From NCBI GenBank assembly GCA_023014335.1, contig JAECYW010000007.1:1736001-1800000 (forward strand): a stretch of 64,000 nucleotides of DNA. Reading direction: 5' to 3'. The notes below the pieces were generated by a model that saw only the letters and a list, made by a program, of their open reading frames with translations, ran no database searches and was not told the origin of the DNA. Shown here piece by piece: positions 46,466 to 57,267 of this stretch (its first letter is position 1; each line of letters opens with the position of its first letter). The position numbers and the translations under genes were made by a program. The DNA comes from Galerina marginata. Lineage: Eukaryota; Basidiomycota; Agaricomycetes; Agaricales; Galerinaceae.

Positions 46466-46807
46466 ATGTCAGCTTATACCGGAAAATTCAACTACGCCCC
46501 GTACGCCTCCAACGAGAACATCTTCGTCGTTTTCGTCGATGGCTGGATCGAACGCGGCCGCGTCTTCGTTTTCTCGACCTTCACCAAGGACGCCGCCGGA
46601 GTCGATAAACGCCCCTTCGATCTCACCACCGCGTTCGTCCTACAAGGCCTTACCGCTGGCTCTAAGGACTTTACCATTCGCGACCTCGACCACAAGGCCT
46701 ATTACTGGTTCTCGTGCGTCCGCAACGACGAGAACAGCGTCACTCTCGGATTGAACAACCCGAGCTCGTTCAACCTGGCTTCCATTCAGCTCACCAAACT
46801 GCCCTAA
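46466..46807 (+). CDS. small intracellular hypothetical protein, 113 aa
   Basis: One exon, MSAYTGKFNYAPYASNENIF to ASIQLTKLP. No signal peptide, no Cys-rich pattern (one Cys). Alternating hydrophobic/polar stretches (IFVVFVDGWIERGRVFVFST, FVLQGLTAGSKDFTIRDL, YYWFSCVRND) predict a small beta-rich domain. Codon use is strongly biased to C-ending codons, as in highly expressed fungal genes. After the stop, GTAAGT...TTTCAG (about 46817-46874) looks like a 3' UTR intron. Family not recognised; a lectin-like or stress-related small beta protein is possible but not shown. Confidence 0.65.
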   Translation: MSAYTGKFNYAPYASNENIFVVFVDGWIERGRVFVFSTFTKDAAGVDKRPFDLTTAFVLQGLTAGSKDFTIRDLDHKAYYWFSCVRNDENSVTLGLNNPSSFNLASIQLTKLP

Positions 46808-46874
46808 GCTTTGGGGTAAGTCACTACTTCGCAGCCGGATATTGTTGAATTCCTGTACTGATTGTGTCTTTCAG

Positions 46875-48326
46875 TTATTCTCGTTGCGTCAATTCCTAAG
46901 TAGAGATGAAATTGGGGAATAGTGATGCCGCCGCCCCGAATGTACATGTATAAACCCAGAAATAAATATCCCGGTACTATCAATCCCGCAGAAGTCTGCT
47001 TAGCTCGGGTATAAGAATCGCAGAGAGACCTTGATACTCAATCCATCCCGTAAACTGAGTGTGCCCATCCTGTCAGAATCATACATGCTTGACTTGCCCG
47101 CCCAACACTGACAAACGATTGGTTGACCCCAGAATTTGCCGCCTTTGATTTATCCCCGATCTTTATTAGCAGTAATTCATGGTACTGTCCACTCAAGACG
47201 AGTTGAAGCTGCTAAGATACATTATAGTAGACCGGCTAAAGTCAGCACTTTTCAATAGTTTGGAAAACAAGAAAAGGCGACTTTGCGACTGATAGCGTTC
47301 TTCTTCCCACTATGGAATGCCTTTTGTGAGGTTTCTTGAGCGGTGAACCAGTACATACAATCAGCCTTCAAGCGTGTGATATATTATTACAAGTAACTCG
47401 GGGATCGGTAGTTGCTATAAGTAGTAATGAACATACCCAAATAGGAAGTATCCTGATTCGAAACTTTCTCCCATGTGCTTGTTCTAACAGAGTGTGAACA
47501 GTTTATATCCATGGGAGATGTGATTGCGTGTGTATGAGATGAAGATAAGCAGGGGAACAGCTATGGAAGACGCGGTGCAACTTCCATGAAATGAAACTTT
47601 GGCCGGCCGCATAAAACAACACTTCTAGGTCCACCAATATATAAATGTAGGGTATTAATACACTTGAACTCCAGGGATGTTATAATACTAAGTCGCTTGA
47701 AAGGAAATGCCAATGGTTCTATTACGTCTAATCCCTAACCCACCAAATATTGCCCCTCCTCCGCTGGCATTTAAAAAAACCTTTGGTACATTTAAAATGA
47801 GCATCCTCTTCTTCCCCGGCCTCCCAGCAATAAATAATATATGAAACATCGACAAACAGCCACCTCGAGTGTCGTCCTCTACAATGCCTACACCGACAGG
47901 TTCACTGGCAGTAGGCTTGAGGTTAGTGGCTCAAGGCGCCAGGTAGACCTGCGTTCAAACAGCATGAACTTTTTGAAGAAATATTTCACCTTTGCAGGGC
48001 GTCTCCTGAGCTAAGTATTCAGAGAGGGCAATGAGGTCAGTGATCAATTTTTCGGAAAAATTCTTTTATTGTCCTGTACGAATACCTCAAGAACCTGATT
48101 CCTTAGCACTGCGTATGACTCTCGCTCCTTGATAAACATAGCACCCATAGTCGACTAACGTGACAAATAATTTCTAGCTTGGGGTATTACAGATCACATC
48201 CTTTCACGAAGAAATCAGAGAAACTCGCTAAACATCACGCTAGAATACCTGAGCAAGTAAGTACAAAAATCGTTCCCGTCCCAAGCCCCTCGCAACATAC
48301 CAACGTACCAGGCGTTTCCCACTGCA
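46875..48326. other. intergenic, no supported gene
   Basis: AT-rich; no open frame with support. A tRNA-like TTCAAAC near 47960 was examined and not accepted. Confidence 0.4.
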
Positions 48327-49264
48327 TCACTTATCGTGCTTCCCGCCAATTACATTCCTGATGGCATCTGCAATTTGTTTATCCTTCGCCTGCTCGAACG
48401 CCGACTCGTGGTGCTGCGGGCCTTCTTTGAGGATATGTTCTTGGAAAAGATCAATCGCTAGATATCAGAAGCAGTATATAGTCAGAGACCGTTAAGAGAG
48501 AAGAGAAAAGAGGGGCCATGGAAATAGCACGAAATAAACACAAAAATCAGCAGAAAGAATTATGTACCTTTATCCAGTTTGCCCTCTTGAGCTTCGGCTT
48601 TCGCTCCTCCACCAAGCGCACTATTCAGCTTATCGACCAAACCGTGGGGTTTTGGCTGTTCTTGTTTGTGTCCAGTTACCGCCTCCGTCAACTGCTGTAC
48701 CAGGTCATGCTTCTGCGATGGAGGAGTGGTCGCAGGTTTTCCTGTGACGACTTCAGTTAGCTTGTTGACGAGATTGTGGCCGGCTGGGGCGGGAGGCGGC
48801 GGAGGGGGGGTATGGTTGCCCGAGAGCGCGTCAGTGAGTTTAGAGAGGATGTTTTCTTCCTTGTGCGAGGCTGGTACGGCAACCGATTGGGGAGGAGGGG
48901 TCTGTTTTCCCGTAAGAGCATCTCCGAGTTTTGAAAAGAGATCTTCTTTGTGAGGGACTGGGGCGGCTGCGACGGGCGGAGGAGGGGGCGTATTCTTCCC
49001 CGAGAGAGCATCTCCGAGCTTGGAGAAGAGATCGTCCTTGTGATGCGCTGCAACCGGCGGCGGATGGGCTACAGGGACAGGAGATGGTGCTTTGTGCTCT
49101 CCCAGTCCGCTGCCAATGGCATCGCCGATCTTATCGAAGAGCGACTCTTGTTTGTGGCTAGGAGCAGCTGCAGTAGGCGGAGGTGTGGGTGCATGTTGAG
49201 ATGAGCCCACGGACTGTTTGTTTCCGTCAAGGTTGAGGTTCTGCAAGTTCTTGAGGAAATCCAT
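48327..49264 (-). CDS. protein of repeated amphipathic segments with Pro-rich linkers, 275 aa
   Basis: Two exons (49264-48568 and 48457-48327; sum 828 nt, 275 aa). After MDFLKNLQNLNLDG it consists of about seven degenerate repeats of 27-32 residues. Each has an amphipathic helix (SLFDKIGDAIGSGLG, DLFSKLGDALSGK, DLFSKLGDALTGK, NILSKLTDALSGN, NLVNKLTEVVTGK, DLVQQLTEAVTG, GLVDKLNSALGG) followed by a His/Pro-rich linker (TPPPPP...HK). The C-terminal exon (DLFQEHILKEGPQHHESAFE) recalls the C-terminus of Aspergillus 'beta-flanking' proteins, though I am not certain of this. The repeated helices could bind membranes or lipid surfaces; that is inference. No TM. Confidence 0.7.
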
Positions 49265-49764
49265 GGTAAATCTGAGAGCCTGAGGCTGTTCGATGGGAGA
49301 TAGAAGGTACGAATGTTCCGCTAGAGGTATTTGTATAAACCGTCAAGTGACAAGAAACGTTGTCGCTGTCGAACTTTGGGTTGCTATCAAGTTGCTATCT
49401 GCACAATCTGTGTTCTTGGCGCTCGAGAAAGGATAAAAGAATGAAAATCGCCATCGATTGTGACTAGTTGACTCGTGTGTTGGTGCGTGGCGTTCAAGTG
49501 ACCGCGATTAGAATAGCTGATTTATGAGGAAATGAAAATGCTAGGTAGGATGAGTGGATGAGTCAAGGATGAGTAGATCGTCGACAGAGGTTGTGCCCGA
49601 AGTTGAGCTTGGTTGAAACTCGGTCCGGTCTGTCCCGGAGTACAAAATCGGAAACTCACCTTGGCCTCACCTTCAACTTGCATTCAACTTGCCTTCAACT
49701 CTCTATCGTGAGCCCGAATTACTGGTCCACTACGGGATAACTGGCTTAGTTTTCTTTCAGATTA
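49265..49764. other. divergent promoter region
   Basis: Between the minus-strand repeat protein and the plus-strand F-box gene B1. An intron in the 5' UTR of B1 is likely: donor ATC/GTGAGC near 49707, acceptor TTTCAG at 49761. The paralogue B2 has the same arrangement. Confidence 0.45.
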
Positions 49765-51072
49765 ATGTCGCCAATTCTTCCCTTGGAGCTTGAAGAGATC
49801 ATCCTCAGCTACTTACGCGATGATCCTTCAGCTCTCCAAGCTTGGGCGCTGACATGTCATCGATTTGTCCACCCAGCCCAGGCATATATATTCCAACGAG
49901 TTGAACTCTGCATTACTGGGATCAGACAGGAAGAATTAAAATGGGAGCGCTTTATAGCGCTGCTTGAACGTTCTCCCCACATCTCCAACCTCATTACAGA
50001 ACTTACATTCGTACTCGATGACAATATGCTTACCGAAACTACACCCACTCTACCCGTAATAACTGGTCTGAAGAGTATAGAGTTGACCGACTGGGATGCG
50101 GGATTCGACTGGGGTTCTTTCCCCGTCGAACCAATGCTGCCGCTCACCACCATGACTCAACACCATTCACTGGTCAATTTGGGACTAACCAGCATCTTTA
50201 ACCTTAGCTTATCATTCTTGGAGGGACTCCCAAGCTTGAAAAACCTTTTCCTCAAAAATGTCACCTTCTGTGATGACGACAAGGAGTCGCTGTTCAACGA
50301 TCAATGGACCGGGAATGGTCATCTCTTCAACAAGCCCCCACACTTAAAATTTCTCCGCCTGGATCTGTCATATGATTCGTTATACGTATTCGTTTGGTGG
50401 ATTAGACATCCCAGTTGTTCCTTTGATATTTCGATTCTCCAGAGTTTATCACTGTCGATGGAGCCGATTGGCGACTGGCTTGACTCGTACATAGATATAA
50501 ATGCGGACATCAATGATCTCTTGCAGCTCTGCTCAGATTCGCTGCAAGTCTTTTGCTATGGCCCGGGATTTCGAGGTACGTCAAGTTTCAACCCTAATAT
50601 CACTGTTGTTTTTGTGAAGGTTACGAGGTTCTCAAATTTGAATGCAGGTCTCAAGGGAACACCGGAGCCATCTGGCCTTATAAACATCAAAGGCCTTTCT
50701 AACCTGCATACTCTTCGCATTGCCATACGGGGACCTGTAGAAAGTGATCTCTTCAATTCCTGGGCTGTCGGGTTTTTTGATCAGATAACAAGTTGCAAAC
50801 TTCTCGAAGAGATATCTATCAAAGTCGGGTTTACGATAATCAAGCAACCACCTAGCGTCGCTGCCATCTTGGACACAATTGCCGCATCGACGCAGCCCTG
50901 TCCTCGAACGATGATATTTGTTTACTGGGATTCTGACGAATACGCGTCTCCCGAGGAATGGCAAGACGAGTGGAAAGAATTTTTGAAAGTGCAAGCGCCG
51001 GCTCCCATGCGAATGCAGCGGGCTCAACATTGTAAGTTCCTTCCGGCGGCCCTTTTTATGCACAGGCGCTGA
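49765..51072 (+). CDS. F-box protein B1 (second F-box family), 411 aa spliced
   Basis: Starts MSPILPLELEEIILSYLRDD. The N-terminal F-box is classic (LPLELEEIILSYL, CHRFVHPAQAYIFQRVELC; residues about 5-48). LRR-like strands follow (ISNLITELTF, LKSIELTDWD, LSLSFLEGLPSLKNLFLKNV, LKFLRLDLSYD). A 72-nt intron (50576-50647, GTACGT...TGCAG) is predicted by comparison with B2. It is a multiple of three and has no stop, so retention would simply add 24 residues (435 aa). After it comes LKGTPEPSGLINIKGLSNLH and an EEWQDEWKEFLK tail. Expected SCF adaptor; substrate unknown. Tandem duplicate of B2. Confidence 0.82.
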   Translation: MSPILPLELEEIILSYLRDDPSALQAWALTCHRFVHPAQAYIFQRVELCITGIRQEELKWERFIALLERSPHISNLITELTFVLDDNMLTETTPTLPVITGLKSIELTDWDAGFDWGSFPVEPMLPLTTMTQHHSLVNLGLTSIFNLSLSFLEGLPSLKNLFLKNVTFCDDDKESLFNDQWTGNGHLFNKPPHLKFLRLDLSYDSLYVFVWWIRHPSCSFDISILQSLSLSMEPIGDWLDSYIDINADINDLLQLCSDSLQVFCYGPGFRGTSSFNPNITVVFVKVTRFSNLNAGLKGTPEPSGLINIKGLSNLHTLRIAIRGPVESDLFNSWAVGFFDQITSCKLLEEISIKVGFTIIKQPPSVAAILDTIAASTQPCPRTMIFVYWDSDEYASPEEWQDEWKEFLKVQAPAPMRMQRAQHCKFLPAALFMHRR

Positions 51073-51663
51073 TGACTTTCGGAATCGTAAAGCGTTTGGA
51101 TTTTTAAGGGGTGCTGCTGATGACGTGGGCGCAGACGACAAATTTTGGATAGGATAGCGGCTGACGAATAAATGGGACATACTGTAAAGGGGCCAATACA
51201 TTAAACTCGGCTAGAAGGATTCCTTCCTTCATATCAGCGAGGCGTGGCATATCTACGGCTGGTAGGACTATACCCAAGTCTCCGGACGACATGCTTCGTT
51301 CATTTTAAAATAAAAAAATAGCGGTCAGTGGTGACTATTAGATAACAGAGAACAAAAATAAACCTAAGTCCTGAGGAAAAATACAGAGTCCAAGTGGTAG
51401 ATGGGATGAGTGGACTGTGGCATGAGTAAATCGTCGATGGCAAGGAATTGTAAGCTCGGTTGAAGTTCGGTCGGTCGGGTCCGGTCTGTCTCCAGAGCAC
51501 GGAACCGGGACTCGCACACCGGTACTGTTTCCAGTCTCCTCTTCCTCTTCCTCATCCGTACATCCATCGTCACCTTCAAGTTATCTTCACCGCGTTATCG
51601 TGAGCTTGAAACCTTGGCCCGTTTTTAGGAATAACTGGATTTAACACTTTGGTTTCTCTCAGA
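51073..51663. other. B1-B2 intergenic region
   Basis: Contains B1 3' sequence and the B2 promoter with a probable 5' UTR intron (GTGAGC near 51600, CTCTCAG before the ATG). The 3' flank (GGGGCCAATAC, GTCAGTGGTGACTAT) recurs after B2 at 53070-53225. Confidence 0.45.
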
Positions 51664-52956
51664 ATGTCGGCAACTCTTCCATTGGAGCTTGAAGAGGTCA
51701 TCATCAGTTACTTACACGACGATCCTTCAGCTCTCAAAGCTTGCGCGCTGACTTGTCATCGATTTGTCCACCCGGCGCAAGCATTTATATTCCAGCAAGT
51801 TGAGCTTTACTTCACAAGTATCGAAGCGGAACAAAGAGAATTGGAACACTTCAAAAGGCTACTTGAATCTTCTCCGCACATTTCCAACCTCATTACAGAA
51901 CTCTCCATCGTACTCGATTCATATTACCGAGTGACAACTGAAATTATACCCACTCTACCTGTAATAGCTGGGCTGAAGAGCATAGATTTGACCGACAGGA
52001 CAAAGGGATTTAACTGGGATTATAATTATATGACCTCAGCTACACTGCGAACCACGATTACTCAACACCATTCACTGGTCAACTTGAGGCTATCCTTCAT
52101 CGTTGATCTTAGCTTGTCATTCTTAGAGGGACTCCCAAGCTTGGAAGGCCTTTTCCTCGAAAGTGTCACCTTTGGTGAGGACGACAGGAGGTCGCTTCTC
52201 GATGGTCAATGGACTGGGAATAGCCATCCCTTCAACAAATCCCCACGCTTAAAATTCCTCCGCCTAGGTTTCTGTGCGTTCAACGTGTTCGTTTGGTGGA
52301 TCACACATCCCAATTGTTCCTTTGATATCTCCAGTCTCCAAGGCTTATCACTATCGATGGAGCCGAATACCACGAACTGGGATGACTTCACCGTAGATAT
52401 AAACGCCAACATCCATCTTCTCTTGCAGTTGTGCTCAAAATCGCTGCGAGTCTTCTGCTATGACCCAGGATTTCGAGGTACGTCAACCTGAAAGTTAGTG
52501 TGAAGGTACTAGGTTAAGATTTTTAATGCAGGTCTCAAGGGAACACTGGAGCCATCTGGTCTCATAAACATCAAAGGTCTTTCTAACCTGCATACTCTTC
52601 GCATTGCCATACGGGAGCCTATAAAGAGTGACCTCTTCAATTCCTGGGTTGTCGAGTTTTTTGGTCAGATAAAAAGTTGCAAACTTCTCAGCGAGGTATC
52701 TATCAAAGTTGGGTTTACGATAATCAAGCAACCATCTAGTGTCGCTGCTTTATTGGATACAATCGCCGCATCGACGCAGCCTTGTGCTCTGATGACGATA
52801 TTTGTTTACAGAGACTCTTCCGAATACACGTTCTCGGAGGAATGGCAAGACGAGTGGAAAGAAGTTCTGAAAGTGGAAGTGTCGACTACCGTGCGAATGC
52901 TGTGGGCACAAAGTTGTGAGTCCATCCGGGCGGACATCTTCATGCTGAGACGCTAA
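51664..52956 (+). CDS. F-box protein B2, 412 aa
   Basis: Tandem paralogue of B1. Exons 51664-52477 and 52532-52956 (sum 1239 nt, 412 aa) are separated by a 54-nt intron with GTACGT and TGCAG ends that contains an in-frame stop, so splicing is needed here. The start MSATLPLELEEVIISYLHDD matches B1; an upstream in-frame ATG at 51649 lies inside the predicted 5' UTR intron. F-box at about 4-46, then LRR-like strands (LSLSFLEGLPSLEGLFLESV, LKFLRLGFCA), LKGTLEPSGLINIKGLSNLH, and a tail EEWQDEWKEVLKVEV...FMLRR. Predicted Skp1-binding SCF adaptor. Confidence 0.83.
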
Positions 52957-53335
52957 TGACCTTCGGAACCGTAAAGCGGCTGGATTTTTAGAGGATACTG
53001 CCTTTGCCATGGGTGCAGACGACAAATTTTTGATAAGATAGAGGCTGACGAATGAATGGGAAATACTGTATGGGGCCAATACAATAAACTCGGTTAGAAG
53101 GTTTCCTTCCCTCATATCAGCGTGTCGTGTGGCACATCTACACCTGGCAGGACTATGCCAGGTTTCAGGAGGATATGCTTCATTCATCTAAAATAACAAA
53201 ATAGCGGTCAGTGGTGACTATCAGAGGAATAGGAACGAAATAAACCTAAGTCCAGGATTGTGTCCCCTATTAACTTAAGGAAAGTAAACTTCCCGAGCTC
53301 ATCGCACGGAACATTCAAGGGCCTTTTACTTCTTC

Positions 53336-54625
53336 CTAAAACAGAGGATCTAGACCTTTGCCCTTCTTATCCAAGTCAAATGTCCAAGGGGTATATTTGG
53401 CTTTTCCAAGGCGTGTCCGCATGAGAAGCTCTCCAGCCACAGGCGTTGCTATCTGGTACTGGTAGTCGGGAATAACACATTCCACTGGTTCTATAATCTC
53501 TAGAACTCGCAGAGCGATGTGGTGTGTATTTGCGTGTCGGGTAAGAGGGGATTTCTCAAGGCGAACACGAATTAAGCCTGCAGGGGGTTAGCATTCCAGC
53601 GTGTAGATGAGAATAAATCCAGGACATAAACATACCTTTGAAAGGGAATCTGCTCCCTGTTGTGCCTTTTTCCAGGTTAATGATGAGAGCCGATTGATAG
53701 AAGTCTGGCCATGCTAGCATCGCGTGCGGTGTAATAATGAATAACGACGTTGGCATGTACGACATGTCCGTTAAAAAGGGTTCAGATAGGCTGTACAACA
53801 CGACCGAGCGATTGCGGATTCGAAATGCAGGCAGCGCTCGCAACTGCTCCAGTGTCCTGGAGGCGACGAGGCCTTCTCTGGCCAGCATCGTAGCCACTGG
53901 GCGGTAGTTGTCGAACTTCGCTATCGAATACAAGACGGTTTGCCAGGGTTTACCCTGAGGAGTACGTAGGTCTGTTCCTTGGTCAAACGATGTGCTTCCC
54001 GGTGGCAGGACGCGGAAACGCAAAGAGCCTGATACATCTGGTCGTCCATCGGCTGGTGGCTTGTAGTACAGGTAACCACGGGCTTCGGGAGGGAATTTCA
54101 TCGTCGCGTCGGAACCGGAAGGATAATACAGGAGGACTCGACGGCGAGACTGTGGGCCGAATACTGCCCACCTCACTGGCGATAGGTTTATTGGCTGTTG
54201 GGCGACAGAGGTGAATTTTGCTGGGTCGAGAGATAAGATGGGATTTTTGGGGGGTTTTATTCGGGTATACTGTGTGATGAGAAGAGTGAGCTTGAAACTC
54301 ATCAAAACTAGGGGATCGACACGCACACGACGAAGCCCATGACCGTCTTCCTGTAACGCAATATGGGTACGTGATCGACCAGTGAGAACGGATAACTACC
54401 TCATCGGGTTCCAAGGCCTCGATCTCCCTATGAGTCTATTGCGTTGGCGTATGGAGGTCAGTAAGCTACAATTTGGATGAAGTTACAAACACGCACACCG
54501 AAATATCTCGCCGAACGTCTGGCGGCCAAGCCTCGTCCCTTTACCAGTCGCTGAACTGGTCTAACCATAGCATGACCGCGACCTAGCAAATCCCGAAGCT
54601 GCCCACGACAAACTGCAACCAACAT
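53336..54625 (-). CDS. conserved-looking hypothetical protein (5' end uncertain)
   Basis: Minus strand. The last exon 53577-53336 encodes LIRVRLEKSPLTRHANTHHI and ends GKGLDPLF, joined through a 58-nt intron (GTATGT donor at 53635) to a long exon (about 54345-53636). The long exon holds RRRVLLYYPSGSDATMKFPP, GYLYYKPPADGRPDVSGSLR and TLRTLPAF-like sequence. Upstream, the exons EIEALEPDE and GTRLGRQTFGEIF can be joined in frame. The first exon and start were not settled; an ATG at 54625 opens an Arg-rich presequence-like frame that does not join cleanly. No domain recognised, no TM. The even, charge-balanced sequence and consistent splicing indicate a real gene. Confidence 0.55.
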
Positions 54626-57267
54626 ATCCTGCATTTGACCGAACACCAATCAGAAACCTAAAAATCTCGGCTACGGTATCGAGAACACGTATAACTGACC
54701 AATATTTGGAAGCCACGATGGGTTTACGAGCGCGCTCAGTTGAAGAATATTACGAGCACCGAAGAGAATTGTCCAGTTGGCCGGAGTGGAGGTCTACAAA
54801 CTATCCCTGCAAGCTGCACCTGGTGACCAAAAATTCCAAAACTGGTCCGCGGATCACACAGTGGGTATTCCCACGGGTATACTCTACGAAAAGGACCCCG
54901 TGCTCAGCCCTATCTCTTTCTTGTCATCGATTTAGCCCGCTAAAGCTTTAAAATGTTATTAATCGCAGACGGCTTCGCCGCCTGCTCTTGTTCGCCTGGG
55001 CCCTGGTGGCAGGCGGACGCTTGGGAGGCTTGCTACATCATCCCACGGGGGGGTCATTTTGATCTTTGTGGGTCACGTGTGGTTAAGGAATTTGGGATCA
55101 CCTGTACAAAGGGGGCAAGCCCCCCAATTACGATTTTGTCGGCAATTTGAATGGCCAGTATCTCATGGCTGTGGCGGATACTGGATACCGGATACTAAAA
55201 TTATGTAAGCGAGGCACGTGCCATTCTAGGCTGTTCCAAATGTCAGCGTGACCATATGCGCGTCGCGCGTCGCGTTCATCATGCCAGGTTTGTGCCAGGT
55301 TCTACTTAGCACCCTGGGCCATTTTTGTAGTACAGTATACTTTATATAGCTCTCAATAAATTTGTTAGACAATCCCTCTAAGGAAGTGAACTTTCAACTT
55401 CCAAGCTGGGTCAGAAGAGAGTAAGAAGAGAGTGGCTAGTTTACCACTACAACTGTAACAACTCAGTCAATTCCTTGTCAAAAAACTTCGATTTTTTGGT
55501 GGTATTCAACTGTATATCCATTCAAATTATTTATATTCAAATGAGAGGTGTAAGCATAGTTTTATTTTTGCAAATAAACATTTTTAAAGCATTTTTCCGG
55601 AGGAAATGTTGAACCAAACAAGTCCGGATGAGATGATTAATGTGATGCGTTGGGCAATGCCAAAGTCCCCAAAACCAAATATCTGACATAAGGACATCAC
55701 CGGGAACTCAAAGCTCACCCCGCCCGTCCCCTGAGAAGATATGTGGAGGCACCCGGACGTAATCTAAGCGAATGACAATCTACGCGAGTATCCAGGTCAT
55801 GAAAAGAGAAAAATGGCGAGAAAATTCTAAAAACGGTCAGTATCCGTTTTCTGAAAATATCTAAGCGAGTATCCATGCCCAGATGACACGGACAGTCCCT
55901 GAGTCTCCGAATGCAGAACGGCCCTGCTGGCCAAACATATTCGGTTCAGCGCGAAACTTTCCGCGCTCGAGAGCCGCTTGCTGCACACTGAAAACAGGCT
56001 GCGCGAAGGACCTGGGGAGAGATAGAGAGGAGTGTTTTTCTTTCCTCTCCTTCCTTCCCTCTCTTTTTCCTCTTTCCTTTTTCGGAATTTCCTTTTCTTT
56101 ATTTTTTATTTTCACCACAACTACCAGTATCGGGCCATTTGAATTGGGGCCCAGTACACCTTCCATGTGACCCAAACATCGAACGGTCCAGAACTCACAG
56201 AATTATTGATCACAAGCCCACGCCGACGATAAGCGTTGGCGCCTCTCTTGTTCCCGTCCATGTCGATAGGTGGTTACTCCAGAGTCTGGATTTGTTGCCT
56301 AGTTGATGGGACTTTGAATTGTTTTCGGCGAGTGCGACTAGTGCTTGAGGAAAAATTAATGTTCGAGCTTTCCAAAAGAAAAAGCAGAGTTCCACGCAAT
56401 GTCCTCCCCGCTCTCAGAGAACGCCAAGAGTCGAAGGTGTCATGCCAAGCTTTGATGTGAAGTACGTCACAAAGAAAACCGTCAAGAAGAGCAAATGCCG
56501 GGAACCATGAAGTTCCTGGCAAGAAGGCAACAAAAAATCTGACAACCGCTGGACAAATCCAGATGAACTGAAACTTGGTTTAAGAAGAAATATATAGTAG
56601 AACATCAATGGCAGAAGTGTCCGGCATTTTAACTAATAGTAACACCATCTATATCGTGGTAATGCCCGATGAGTTCAGAGTTGGTTCAGAGTCGCTTCAC
56701 TGCGCTTGTTCGGCGAAGGGGCTGTCTTCATTACCTCATAACAACAAGGGGCAACGACGCCGAAATACACCGAAATAGAAAGGAAAGGCGCCCAAGTGCG
56801 ATGTTAACTCGGGCCATATAGACAGGTCAAGAGTGATAGGCGATAAATATATTTATCCGCCAGGTTGACTCTGGCTAAACAGCAGCGATCCGACAATATC
56901 TCATGTATTACGGTAGATAGATGAGAAAATTTCAGTAACAGAAATTGCAAGAAAAGAAGACAAGACCAGTCGCATAAACTAGGACACCTACAATAACCCG
57001 CAAGGATGCTGGTGGGTTGTTTTGTAGCCGACGTAACTTAAGCGCCTAAAGCTGTCAACTTCTGAAGTGGATCTCCCACGGTTGTGATTCGATGATCCTT
57101 TCTTCCAACGAGTTCATTTCAAGTTCATTTCCGCTCGTGACCCTCGAGTCCTTCAGGCACATGTGAGTGCAAGGCCACTGCGTGTACATAAAGGGCTTGT
57201 GTTGAGTCTTACTTCCTTCCGTCTCACACCAACGTTCATTGTCTTTCCTCCAAGTGCTCATTCGAGG
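54626..57267. other. degenerate, repeat-like intergenic region
   Basis: Short broken frames only. It contains palindromic GC stretches such as GGGGGCAAGCCCCC (near 55110) within an AT-rich setting (55300-55650), paired statements of GCGAGTATCCA at 55785 and 55865, and a T/C-rich run at 56030-56110. It resembles decayed transposon DNA, but no terminal repeats were defined. Confidence 0.4.

Noticed and set aside
47920..47985. tRNA-like segment with a TTCAAAC B-box-like sequence
   Set aside because: No acceptor stem or anticodon arm could be folded; only a chance B-box match.
53983..54414. 143-codon minus-strand frame starting MEPDEVVIRSHW
   Set aside because: It reads through a predicted intron and then in the wrong frame of the hypothetical gene at 53336-54625.
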